Below are positions 1-7,414 of a stretch of DNA of 64,000 bases, piece by piece. The stretch is taken from positions 1 to 64,000 of the forward strand of contig NZ_JBHJHQ010000002.1 in assembly GCF_042219825.1 (NCBI RefSeq). Direction: 5' to 3'. The number at the start of each line of letters is the position of its first letter. The first letter of the stretch is position 1. Both the position numbers and the translations under genes were made by a program. The notes below the pieces were generated by a model. That model was not told where the DNA came from. It saw only the letters and a program-made list of their open reading frames with translations, and did not search any database. This stretch comes from JBHJHP01 sp042219825 (GTDB lineage Bacteria > Bacteroidota > Bacteroidia > Bacteroidales > UBA5342).

Positions 1-68
1 ATGATATGTTTAACTTAAACTTACTACTTACAACTTATAACTTATTACTTACAACTAAATTAAAGATC

Positions 69-178
<110 letters not shown>

Positions 179-184
179 TTATAG

Positions 185-219
185 AAAAGCCTTTCAGAGT
201 AATCTGGAAGGCTTTTTTT
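185..219 (+). terminator. Intrinsic terminator of the rRNA operon
   Basis: A 14-bp stem (185-198 with 203-216, one G·U pair) closes on a GTAA tetraloop and is followed by a T run. It lies immediately after 5S rRNA. Confidence 0.9.
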
Positions 220-239
220 ATATGTTTAAGTCAGATCTA

Positions 240-258
240 ACAGGGAACAGAACCCTGT
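240..258. repeat. Small inverted repeat between the two 5S copies
   Basis: ACAGGG (240-245) and CCCTGT (253-258) are perfect inverted arms around a 7-base centre. There is no T run, so it does not look like a terminator. It may belong to the same class of short palindromes that interrupts the neighbouring 5S-like copy. Confidence 0.4.
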
Positions 259-300
259 CAAGTAAATAGAAAACTAATAAATGCACCTCTTCCCATTCCG

Positions 301-318
301 ATCCGTCAGCTGACGGAT
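301..318. repeat. 18-bp perfect palindrome inside the 5S-like copy
   Basis: ATCCGTCAGCTGACGGAT reads the same on both strands. It replaces the ACAGAGAAGT segment of the 5S sequence while the flanking 5S bases are intact, as expected for insertion of a small repeated palindrome. Confidence 0.8.
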
Positions 319-343
319 AAGCCCAATAGCGCCGGTGTTACCG

Positions 344-371
344 TCCCGCCCCTGTTGGTGCCGGGCTGGGA
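344..371. repeat. Imperfect inverted repeat inside the 5S-like copy
   Basis: TCCC (344-347) pairs with GGGA (368-371) and GCCC (348-351) with GGGC (363-366), around a CTGTTGGTGCC centre. It replaces the GCGTATTG region of the intact 5S gene and is much richer in G+C than its surroundings. Confidence 0.55.
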
Positions 372-377
372 AAATAG

Positions 378-395
378 TTCCGATAGCTATCGGAA
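378..395. repeat. 18-bp perfect palindrome near the 3' end of the 5S-like copy
   Basis: TTCCGATAGCTATCGGAA is a perfect palindrome. It stands exactly where the intact 5S gene has GTC between GTAG and GCCGCC. Confidence 0.8.
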
Positions 396-514
396 GCCGC
401 CATTTTATAGAAAAGAGCAATTGAGAAATTAGTTGATCTTTTTTTGTTGATGCTTAGTGGATTAATCGCTTTAAAACCATAAATCTGTTCGGATGATTTT
501 CTTTTCTTAATAGT

Positions 515-522
515 TATATTTG
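515..522 (+). promoter_or_regulatory. Probable -7 promoter element for the S37 peptidase gene
   Basis: TATATTTG matches the Bacteroidota -7 consensus TAnnTTTG and lies 32 bases before the ATG at 555. No good -33 TTTG is seen at the usual distance. Confidence 0.4.
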
Positions 523-554
523 TATTTCTATCAGACAAATGAAATGACACACAA

Positions 555-1838
555 ATGAAAAAGCAAACTATTTTACTGGTAATATTATTGGTTACATTTC
601 ACGGGATACGGGCTTCTGAATTATTTGACAAAATACAGAAGCTTCCCAATGTAACCAGCATTGAGGAATTGGATGTAATTTCGTTTTTTAGCGAAAAATA
701 TTTGGTACAGGTTAAACAACCTGTGGATCATAGTGATACCACAAAGGGATTTTTTAACCAGCGCGTAATTCTTTGCCATAAGGGATATTCAAACCCTATG
801 GTAATGATTACTGAAGGTTATAACGCCAACTATGCATTACGAAAATCGTATAAAAACGAGCTATGTGATATTTTGGATGCGAATCAGTTATGTATTGAAC
901 ATCGGTATTTCGAAAGTTCAACCCCCGATCCGCTCAACTGGAAATATCTTACTACCAAAAATGCAGCTGCAGATCAACATGTAATCAATCAGATGTTTAA
1001 AACTATTTACACAGGTAAATGGATCGCAACGGGCATTAGCAAAGGCGGACAAACAGCAATTCTGTACAAAGCATATTATCCCGATGATGTTGACGTAACG
1101 GTTCCTTATGTGGCACCTGTAAATTTTGGCGTGGAAGATGGCAGGCATGAGCCCTTTATTGCAAATGCAATTGGTACTGCAAAAGATCGTAAAAAGATAC
1201 TGGATTTTCAACTTGAGGTTCTGAAAAGAAGAGACAGGCTAATGAGTAGTTTTAAAGCATTTATTGACAGGAACCATTATACCTTTAAAGCGAACCTGGA
1301 TACAGTCTATGATCTTTGTGTACTTGAGTATTCCTTTGCGTTCTGGCAGTGGGGAAAATCAGTTAAAGATATACCGGTAACTAATGCACCGGACTCGGTG
1401 ATCTTTAAAAATTTTATGGATGTAAGTTCACCGGATTATTTTTCAATAGAAGGATCCAAAAAGTATTTGTCATTCTTTGTTCAGGCTGCTCATGAGTTAG
1501 GATATTATGGTTATGATACCAAACCGTTTAAACAATATCTTGTGATGAAAGACGCGGGTAATTATCTTTTAAATTACTTTCTTAAAGGAGTTTGTAAGCC
1601 TAAGTGGCTCGAAACCATGAAATGGGCAAGCGAAGAGGTTCAGAAGAACGGTAATAATATGCTTTTTATTTACGGGGAATGGGATCCGTGGTCAGCTCCT
1701 GCATATGTCAAGGGAGACAGAAAGGACCAGTTGGTAATATATAAACCGCATGGAAGTCATCGGGCAAGGATTAACAATCTGCCTTATTTTAAGAAGAAGA
1801 AGGCTGTCCGAACCTTAAAAAAGTGGCTGGAAAAGTAA
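555..1838 (+). CDS. Secreted S37-type serine peptidase (PS-10 / tripeptidyl aminopeptidase family)
   Basis: A 427-residue alpha/beta-hydrolase-type peptidase, probably periplasmic or surface-exposed, that would trim short peptides. An N-terminal signal peptide (KKQTILLVILLVTFHG) is followed by the family's QPVDH segment. The nucleophile motif GISKGG places the likely catalytic serine at residue 162. GEWDPW carries the candidate aspartate (377), and HGSHRAR the candidate histidine (402). All three triad positions therefore seem intact. The family call rests on these motifs and on overall resemblance to Streptomyces-type S37 peptidases. It is a single-gene unit between the 5S remnant and a terminator at 1871. 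Substrate is unknown. Confidence 0.75.
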   Translation: MKKQTILLVILLVTFHGIRASELFDKIQKLPNVTSIEELDVISFFSEKYLVQVKQPVDHSDTTKGFFNQRVILCHKGYSNPMVMITEGYNANYALRKSYKNELCDILDANQLCIEHRYFESSTPDPLNWKYLTTKNAAADQHVINQMFKTIYTGKWIATGISKGGQTAILYKAYYPDDVDVTVPYVAPVNFGVEDGRHEPFIANAIGTAKDRKKILDFQLEVLKRRDRLMSSFKAFIDRNHYTFKANLDTVYDLCVLEYSFAFWQWGKSVKDIPVTNAPDSVIFKNFMDVSSPDYFSIEGSKKYLSFFVQAAHELGYYGYDTKPFKQYLVMKDAGNYLLNYFLKGVCKPKWLETMKWASEEVQKNGNNMLFIYGEWDPWSAPAYVKGDRKDQLVIYKPHGSHRARINNLPYFKKKKAVRTLKKWLEK

Positions 1839-1870
1839 GGGAATACGGTTTAAGAATATAATTATACAGA

Positions 1871-1913
1871 AGGACTCCAAATTATATTTTATCAGGTATT
1901 TGGAGTCTTTTTT
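1871..1913 (+). terminator. Intrinsic terminator after the S37 peptidase gene
   Basis: GACTCCAAAT (1873-1882) pairs with ATTTGGAGTC (1898-1907), followed by six T residues. Confidence 0.85.
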
Positions 1914-1963
1914 GTTTTAAAAATCAAGGTTATTTTGTCACCTTTGTGCCCTCAAAATTTAAC

Positions 1964-3229
1964 ATGGAAATGGTGAAAGTTAAGGGCGTTTTTTTTAGTA
2001 TTATTTTATTTCTGACAGTTGGTTTTATTAGCTTTTCGCAGGAGAAGAACAACAAAAAATTTGAATTTTACGGTTTTATCAGGGCAGATCTTTTCACAGA
2101 TTCTTACAAAGGGTTGAACAGTGCTTCGGATCAGTTTTACCTGTTCCCATTATATGCAGGAAAAGATGCGCAGGGGCAGCAGATAAATTCTCAACAATCG
2201 GCAGATTTGGTTTTGATGGGAACCAGGGTTGGGATGAAGGCTTACGGTCCCGATCTACTGGGCGCCAAAACTGTTGCCAACATCGAAGGAGATTTTGCAG
2301 GACACCCATCTTCTCTTACAGGAATTATAAGATTAAGGCAGGCGAATGTAAAATTTAACTGGGAAAAATCAGTGCTTACAGTCGGCCAAACCTGGCATCC
2401 TATGTGGGCAGGCCAGATTTATCCTACGGTAGGTTCACTAAATACAGGTGCTCCGTTTCAGCCTTTTAACAGAAGTCCACAGATCCGTTATGACTATACA
2501 TACAAGGCTTTAACAGTATCGGCTGCAGGAATTAGTGAGTTTCAATATTTGAGTTACGGGCCGGATGGTAAAACGGATCAGTATCACAGGAATGCCGTGA
2601 TGCCGGAGGTTTTTACAGGAGCAGAAATAAGCAAAGGGATTGGTACACTAGGGGCAGGAATGAGTTATAAAATCATCCATCCTCAGGTTACTACAATCAA
2701 TAATTATGTGGCAAAGAATACTGAGCACTCGATGATTTTTATGGCCTACGGGCAAATTAAAACCGGTAACCTTACGCTTAAGGCTAAATCTACTATTGGA
2801 GAAAATACGAGCTATCTGTTAATTCCAGGTGGTTATGGAGTAAGTGCGATAGATGATATTACAGGTGATTATACCTATACGAATTATAAATCATCGGCCC
2901 ACTTTATTAATGCAGTTTATGGAAAGGTATGGCAGGTTGGTGGTTTTGCCGGATATTTTCTGAACATGGGAACGAGGAAGCCGTTAGTTAATACAGGATC
3001 GGAGGAAAATCCGGTTTACAGCTGGGGATTAAAGCCGGAAATACAAAGTATGTACAGGTTGTCCGGGCATTTGGCACGTAATTACAGAAATTTGCGCATA
3101 ATTCTGGAATTTGAACATACAAGGGCAAAATATGGGATTGAGGGCTTTAATTCTTCTGATGGGCTTTATTCTGTTACTGATGGAGCTATAAATAATCGCT
3201 TTTTAATGGTCGTTTATTATTATTTTTAA
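1964..3229 (+). CDS. Outer-membrane beta-barrel (porin-like) protein
   Basis: About 421 residues with a signal peptide (hydrophobic core GVFFSIILFLTVGFISF). The rest is rich in alternating aromatic and polar strands and ends in ...VVYYYF, the C-terminal aromatic signature of outer-membrane barrels. The segment after the signal (FEFYGFIRADLFTDSY) and the long middle part resemble Bacteroidota DcaP-like or porin-like proteins, but I cannot name a substrate. An in-frame GTG at 1946 exists. However, CACCTTTG at 1939-1946 looks like a -7 promoter element, so the transcript would start after that GTG, and the ATG at 1964 (or 1970) is the better start. Confidence 0.7.
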   Translation: MEMVKVKGVFFSIILFLTVGFISFSQEKNNKKFEFYGFIRADLFTDSYKGLNSASDQFYLFPLYAGKDAQGQQINSQQSADLVLMGTRVGMKAYGPDLLGAKTVANIEGDFAGHPSSLTGIIRLRQANVKFNWEKSVLTVGQTWHPMWAGQIYPTVGSLNTGAPFQPFNRSPQIRYDYTYKALTVSAAGISEFQYLSYGPDGKTDQYHRNAVMPEVFTGAEISKGIGTLGAGMSYKIIHPQVTTINNYVAKNTEHSMIFMAYGQIKTGNLTLKAKSTIGENTSYLLIPGGYGVSAIDDITGDYTYTNYKSSAHFINAVYGKVWQVGGFAGYFLNMGTRKPLVNTGSEENPVYSWGLKPEIQSMYRLSGHLARNYRNLRIILEFEHTRAKYGIEGFNSSDGLYSVTDGAINNRFLMVVYYYF

Positions 3230-3250
3230 TGAAATAGTTAACTTCGGGAT

Positions 3251-3877
3251 ATGGGTCAATCCGCAATACTTACAACGGCTTATCTCGGACCGGTTCAGTA
3301 TTATACCAAATTTTTGAACCGGAAAGTCATAATTGAAAAATACGATAGTTACATTAAGCAAACGTATCGCAACCGTTGTAATATAATGACCGGCAATGGC
3401 CCTGAGAGCCTCACTATTCCTGTTGTCAGGCCAAATGGGAATAATTCTCTGGTTAAAGATGTTCAGTTGGATAACAGTAGAAAATGGCAGCAACAACACT
3501 GGAGAGCACTAATTGCGGCATATAATAACACGCCGTTTTTTGAGTTTTATGCCGATGACTTTGCGCCTTTCTACGAAGAAGAGTATCGCTTTCTTTTGGA
3601 TTTTAATGACGGATTGCAACGCGTTGTTCTTGATGCGCTTGATTTGGATGCCGACTATATTTATTCCGAAACGTATCAGGAAGCTTCCGGCTATGATTTC
3701 AGAGAAGTTATTCATCCTAAAAAGGCAGTTATGGATCCGGAGTACCGGATTGTGGAATACTACCAGGTTTTTAAGGAAAAGTTTGGTTTTATGCCGAATC
3801 TGAGCATTGCCGATCTGTTATTCAATTGTGGACCGGAAGCTCTGCTGATTTTAAAGCAATCGTTGCAAAAGAACTGA
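3251..3877 (+). CDS. WbqC family protein
   Basis: A 208-residue protein resembling the WbqC-like family, found in polysaccharide and O-antigen loci and widely in Bacteroidota genomes. The N-terminus (ILTTAYLGPVQYYTKFLNRK) holds the family's typical 'aylgPvqyf' start, followed by tyrosine/tryptophan-rich segments. No membrane segment or signal is visible, so it is probably cytosolic. Its biochemical role is not established, and a part in amino-sugar or surface-glycan formation is only a guess from family context. Its stop codon directly abuts the stop codon of the convergent ribH gene, with no spacer. Confidence 0.75.
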   Translation: MGQSAILTTAYLGPVQYYTKFLNRKVIIEKYDSYIKQTYRNRCNIMTGNGPESLTIPVVRPNGNNSLVKDVQLDNSRKWQQQHWRALIAAYNNTPFFEFYADDFAPFYEEEYRFLLDFNDGLQRVVLDALDLDADYIYSETYQEASGYDFREVIHPKKAVMDPEYRIVEYYQVFKEKFGFMPNLSIADLLFNCGPEALLILKQSLQKN

Positions 3878-4375
3878 TTATTCCTGATCCAGACTCTTAG
3901 AAAAGGATACCATCTTAATGGCTGTAATAGCTCCTTCATCCCCTTTGTTGCCATGAATTCCGCCGGCACGATCCAGAGCCTGCTGAAGGTTGTCAGTTGT
4001 AAGAATGCCAAAAATTACCGGAGCATCATACTTTACATTCAAATGAGCAATACCCTGGGTAACACCCTGGCAAACATAATCAAAATGAGGCGTATCGCCT
4101 TTGATAACACAACCAAGACATATTACTGCATCCACATCGGTTTTGTCCAGCATAACTTTTGCCCCGTGCGTTAATTCAAAACTTCCGGGAACATATTTAA
4201 CCAGAATGTTTTCTTCTTTTACGCCGTGCCTGATTAAAGAGTCATAAGCACCGTTTTTAAGTGCCCCCGTAATCTGTTCATTCCATTCCGAAACCACAAT
4301 GCCAAACTTATAAGCCGAAGCATCAGGAACTGAGGTTATGTCGTAATCCGAAAGATTTTTTAAACTGGTTGCCAT
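3878..4375 (-). CDS. ribH: 6,7-dimethyl-8-ribityllumazine synthase
   Basis: This enzyme condenses 5-amino-6-ribitylamino-uracil with 3,4-dihydroxy-2-butanone 4-phosphate, the penultimate step of riboflavin synthesis, in the cytosol. The 165-residue length fits. Family landmarks are visible: FGIVVSEWNEQIT, the substrate-binding VPGSFEL, and GCVIKGDTPHFDYVC with the catalytic histidine. The C-terminal segment (GGIHGNKGDEGA) also fits. It follows the TPR gene on the same strand after a 72-base gap that holds a hairpin. No other rib genes are in the window, so regulation with the rest of the pathway cannot be judged. Confidence 0.97.
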   Translation of the reverse strand: MATSLKNLSDYDITSVPDASAYKFGIVVSEWNEQITGALKNGAYDSLIRHGVKEENILVKYVPGSFELTHGAKVMLDKTDVDAVICLGCVIKGDTPHFDYVCQGVTQGIAHLNVKYDAPVIFGILTTDNLQQALDRAGGIHGNKGDEGAITAIKMVSFSKSLDQE

Positions 4376-4395
4376 AATGTATCTGTTTAAGACAA

Positions 4396-4424
4396 TTAAG
4401 GCCGGCTTAATAAGCCAGCCTTAA
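4396..4424. other. Hairpin between the TPR gene and ribH
   Basis: TTAAGGCCGGCTT (4396-4408) pairs with AAGCCAGCCTTAA (4412-4424) with one mismatch and a 3-base loop. No T run follows on the minus strand. It is more likely an RNA-processing or stability element, or a weak terminator, than a full stop between the two genes. Confidence 0.5.
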
Positions 4425-4447
4425 CCATGTTAGTTTTGTTTTCCCAA

Positions 4448-5128
4448 TTATTTTATCAATGCAATATACTTCTCAACATCTCTGGCTTCAGCACTTTTAC
4501 TGTACTTTTCCTTTATTGTATTGAATGTTTGTATTGCCTTGTCATTGTCTCCGTTAGTTACGTATGCAATACCTAACTTTTTAAGATGAATAGGAGTTGT
4601 AAATTCATTGTTATAATCTGCAGCAGACTTATAACTACTGATAGCATCAGCATATTCTCCCAATTCCATATAGCAGTCGCCTTTGGCTCCCAATGCTACC
4701 GGAGCAACCAGATCATCATCACCGTCAAATTTATTGAGGTAATCAATAGCAGACTGATAGTCTCCCAGATGCATGTAAGAAATTCCTGCATAGTATGCAG
4801 CCAGACTTCCTGATTTCGTTGCGCTGTATTCGTCAGAAATATATTCAAATCCAAGGAAGTTACCGTCACCCTGAAGAGCCAGTTTAAATGAATCGGCAGC
4901 AAAATACTGTTCCCCAAGAAACATTTGAGTTTGTGCTTCTTTTTCCAGTGGCTGAAGATAGAAACGATGGTAACCCATAACCGCTGCAACAATAGCAACA
5001 ATGATTAATAAACCAATTACAAGTTGTTTTTGATTTCTTTCAATAAATTCTTCTGATTTGGTTAACGCCTGTTCAACGTTTTCAAAATTTTCTCCCTGAT
5101 GATTTTTATTATTCTGTTTATTCGCCAT
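4448..5128 (-). CDS. Membrane-anchored tetratricopeptide-repeat protein (YfgM-like)
   Basis: About 226 residues. A polar N-terminus is followed by one membrane segment (LVIGLLIIVAIVAAVMGY) and then at least three TPR-like helical pairs (for example AAYYAGISYMHLGDYQSAID and GAKGDCYMELGEYADAISSY). The layout resembles YfgM-type ancillary proteins of the secretion machinery, with the TPR part outside the cytosol, but function is inferred only from architecture. A longer reading would start at a TTG at 5155. A -7 promoter element overlaps that codon, so I use the ATG at 5128. It lies upstream of ribH on the same strand. Confidence 0.8.
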   Translation of the reverse strand: MANKQNNKNHQGENFENVEQALTKSEEFIERNQKQLVIGLLIIVAIVAAVMGYHRFYLQPLEKEAQTQMFLGEQYFAADSFKLALQGDGNFLGFEYISDEYSATKSGSLAAYYAGISYMHLGDYQSAIDYLNKFDGDDDLVAPVALGAKGDCYMELGEYADAISSYKSAADYNNEFTTPIHLKKLGIAYVTNGDNDKAIQTFNTIKEKYSKSAEARDVEKYIALIK

Positions 5129-5152
5129 TGTATTGCTGTTTTTTTCGGTACG

Positions 5153-5160
5153 CAAATGTA
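5153..5160 (-). promoter_or_regulatory. Probable -7 promoter element for the TPR-ribH genes
   Basis: On the minus strand the sequence reads TACATTTG, matching TAnnTTTG, 25 bases before the ATG at 5128. No clear -33 element is present. It overlaps the alternative TTG codon and so argues for the shorter protein. Confidence 0.5.
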
Positions 5161-5235
5161 TATTATTTAGGTGAAATAAAAAATTTTAAAAATTAATTAT
5201 TCCCCTGCTAAATGAAATTTTCTTAACTTAAAACC

Positions 5236-5886
5236 ATGAAAAAAGTAATGTCAGTTATATTCCTGTTATTGAGCAATTTTTTAATGGAAGATATGCTTTC
5301 GCAGCATCGTTTTACATTGGAATTTTTACCCGGAGTATCCGGAGCATTGCCTATGCCGTTAAATGTTTACCAGGAAGGTGCTAAAGTTGCTTCTTTTACA
5401 GCACGATATGAGACAAGATCCCTTGAAATGCCTTTTTATTATTCGTACAGAATCGGTTATCAAACAGATTCTCACGGTTGGGAACTTGAAATGAACCATC
5501 TAAAAATATATCTGACTAATACAAATGATGTGGTTTCTCATTTTTCTGTATCACATGGTTATAATCAGCTTTGGTTGAATCATATATGGATCAATAGAAT
5601 TGGAGTATTTAGAGTGGGACTTGGCCCCGTTATTTCTCATGACGAAACCACTGTTAATGGCAAAAGACTTGAAGAAAAGGGAGGTTTTTTTAATGCAGGA
5701 TATAATATTCATGGCGGTAGTTTACAGGGCTCTTTTCAAAAAAGATATTATGTCTGGGATCATTTATTTATATTGGCAGAGGCAAAGTTGAGTTTCGGAT
5801 ATGCTCATATCGGAGTTGTGGACGGTTATGCCACCACACCCATAATTGCAGGGCACCTGTTATTTGGGGCCGGAGTTTCTTTTTAA
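5236..5886 (+). CDS. Hypothetical secreted beta-rich protein, probably an outer-membrane barrel
   Basis: I do not recognise a family for these 216 residues. It has an N-terminal signal-like segment (KKVMSVIFLLLSNFL) and then beta-strand-like alternation with many aromatic residues (YYSYRIGY, FILAEAKLSFGYAHIG). It ends in GAGVSF, a terminal phenylalanine typical of outer-membrane barrels. The length would fit a small 8- to 10-stranded barrel. It stands alone between the divergent TPR gene and recF. Confidence 0.55.
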   Translation: MKKVMSVIFLLLSNFLMEDMLSQHRFTLEFLPGVSGALPMPLNVYQEGAKVASFTARYETRSLEMPFYYSYRIGYQTDSHGWELEMNHLKIYLTNTNDVVSHFSVSHGYNQLWLNHIWINRIGVFRVGLGPVISHDETTVNGKRLEEKGGFFNAGYNIHGGSLQGSFQKRYYVWDHLFILAEAKLSFGYAHIGVVDGYATTPIIAGHLLFGAGVSF

Positions 5887-5924
5887 TAAATTGGTTTATT
5901 CTTCTGATTGGATTTTTCAAATAT

Positions 5925-5932
5925 TATCTTTG
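5925..5932 (+). promoter_or_regulatory. Probable -7 promoter element for recF
   Basis: TATCTTTG matches TAnnTTTG and lies 20 bases before the ATG at 5953. It sits downstream of the alternative upstream start at 5908, and so favours the shorter RecF. Confidence 0.5.
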
Positions 5933-5952
5933 TTACCTGCAAATGGTTATTT

Positions 5953-7068
5953 ATGTTTCTAGAACGTCTTTCAGTTGTAAATTTTAAAAATATAGAGCAG
6001 GCCGATCTCGACTTTTGTTCCAAGATCAACTGTTTTATTGGCGACAATGGAGTCGGTAAAACAAACCTTATTGATGCCATTTATTATTTGTCGTTTTGCA
6101 GAAGTTATTTTAATGCGTCCGACAGCCTGAGCATAAAACATGAAGAAGGGTTCTTTATGCTTCAGGGGATTTACCAGCGCCAGGGGAAGGAAGAAAATAT
6201 TTCCTGCGGATTAAAACGCAAACAGAAAAAGCAGGTAAAACGTAATAAAAAGGAATACCAAAAATTATCAGAACACATCGGATTACTGCCGGTTGTGATG
6301 GTTTCACCCGCGGATAGCCGGTTGATATCTGAAGGTAGTGATGAACGCAGGCGTTATATTGACGGTGTGATATCACAATACGACCGGCATTATTTGAATG
6401 CGTTAATACAGTATAACAAAGTTATACAACAGCGTAATGCACTGCTTAAACAGTTAAGGGAGAGCCGTTCTTACGACCGTAGTCTGATCGAAATTCTGGA
6501 TCAGCAATTAGTACATTGGGGAACGTTGATTTATGAAGTACGGAAGAATTTTATTGATAAGTTGATTCCGGTATTTCAGAATTACCACGATATCATCTCT
6601 ATCGGTCGGGAGACCGTGAATATTGCATATGAGTCGAATATGCATGAGCCGGAATATCTGAAGCAGCTTGAAGGCAGTTTTGAAAAGGACCTGATCCTCG
6701 GGTTCACTTCTTTGGGAATTCACAAAGATGATCTGGTGCCTTATATCGATGGATATCCGATAAAGAAAATCGGATCCCAGGGCCAGCAGAAAACATTTTT
6801 AATTTCGCTTAAATTTGCCCAGTTTGAGTTCATTCGTAAGGTTAATAATATTTCACCTATACTTTTACTGGATGATATTTTTGATAAGCTGGATAGTTAC
6901 CGTGTGGAAGCAATTGTTAAACTGGTTTCAGGAGACACATTCGGGCAGATATTTATAACCGATACCAACCGGGATCATTTGGTGACAATACTGGAAAAAA
7001 TAAACGAAGAGAATGTTATTTATCTTGTGCAGTCCGGTTGGGAAATCAGTAAAACCAAAAGCGCGTGA
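5953..7068 (+). CDS. recF: DNA replication and repair protein RecF
   Basis: An SMC-like ATPase that helps load RecA at single-strand gaps. With the ATG at 5953 it is 371 residues and begins MFLERLSVVNFKN, as RecF proteins do. Walker A is GDNGVGKTN (about residues 30-38). The ABC-type signature region is GSQGQQKTFLISL, and Walker B is ILLLDDIFDKLD. An in-frame upstream codon at 5908 would add 15 unrelated residues and lies before the predicted transcription start. It overlaps the DUF721 gene by four bases, a conserved pairing that suggests co-expression. Confidence 0.95.
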   Translation: MFLERLSVVNFKNIEQADLDFCSKINCFIGDNGVGKTNLIDAIYYLSFCRSYFNASDSLSIKHEEGFFMLQGIYQRQGKEENISCGLKRKQKKQVKRNKKEYQKLSEHIGLLPVVMVSPADSRLISEGSDERRRYIDGVISQYDRHYLNALIQYNKVIQQRNALLKQLRESRSYDRSLIEILDQQLVHWGTLIYEVRKNFIDKLIPVFQNYHDIISIGRETVNIAYESNMHEPEYLKQLEGSFEKDLILGFTSLGIHKDDLVPYIDGYPIKKIGSQGQQKTFLISLKFAQFEFIRKVNNISPILLLDDIFDKLDSYRVEAIVKLVSGDTFGQIFITDTNRDHLVTILEKINEENVIYLVQSGWEISKTKSA

Positions 7069-7355
7069 GAAAAAATAATACACAGGATATTAAATCCATT
7101 ATCAGAGATATGTTGCGTGAAAACAATCTCGATAAACGATTTGATGAACAGGAAGTGATAGATGCATGGCCCGGGATAGTCGGAGCAATGTTTGCTAAAT
7201 ATACCAGTAAGGTTTACTTTAAAAACAAAACATTATACGTTACCATGACATCATCAGCTGCCCGGCAGGAGTTGTCAATGGCTAAGTCGCATCTGATAAA
7301 TTCTATAAACGAACAGTTCGATCAGGAAATGGTAAAAGAGATTGTATTTTATTAG
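7065..7355 (+). CDS. DUF721 / DciA-like protein
   Basis: A 96-residue protein of the DUF721 family, to which the replicative-helicase loader DciA belongs. The GTG start overlaps the recF stop (GTGA), so it is translationally coupled to recF. The core reads EVIDAWPGIVGAMFAKYTS followed by a strand-rich half (KTLYVTMTSSAARQELSM), as expected for the KH-like domain. It has no long C-terminal extension. The genetic link to recF fits a DNA-replication role, but helicase loading in this organism is inference. Confidence 0.8.
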   Translation: MRKNNTQDIKSIIRDMLRENNLDKRFDEQEVIDAWPGIVGAMFAKYTSKVYFKNKTLYVTMTSSAARQELSMAKSHLINSINEQFDQEMVKEIVFY

Positions 7356-7356
7356 A

Positions 7357-7390
7357 CAAAAAAAGAGGTCCAAACTTAATTGAACCTCTT
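7357..7390 (-). terminator. Terminator of the rplM-rpsI-rpsB-tsf operon
   Basis: An 11-bp stem with one mismatch (7363-7373 with 7380-7390). On the minus strand it is followed by a run of T. On the plus strand it may also slow transcription coming from recF. Confidence 0.75.
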
Positions 7391-7414
7391 ATCTATAAAA
7401 CAATTTGAGTTATA

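Larger units (their letters stand above)
284..415 (+). pseudogene. Degenerate, palindrome-interrupted second 5S rRNA copy
   Basis: Three blocks match the intact 5S gene in order: 284-301 equals 95-112, 318-334 equals 123-139, and 396-415 equals 170-189. The last block continues about 11 bases past the mature 3' end into the terminator stem. The 5' strand of helix I is missing. The segments between the blocks are replaced by short palindromes (301-318, 378-395) and an imperfect inverted repeat (344-371). Because the 3' match runs beyond the mature RNA, this was a DNA duplication of the operon end, later altered by the palindromic inserts. It cannot fold as 5S RNA. Confidence 0.75.

Noticed and set aside
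338..550. 70-codon open frame on the minus strand over the 5S-like copy
   Set aside because: It runs through the palindromes and rRNA-derived sequence, has no family likeness, and reads against the duplicated 5S copy.
4396..4424. Possible FMN riboswitch before ribH
   Set aside because: The 72-base gap is too short and contains a single hairpin, without the multi-helix FMN-element core.
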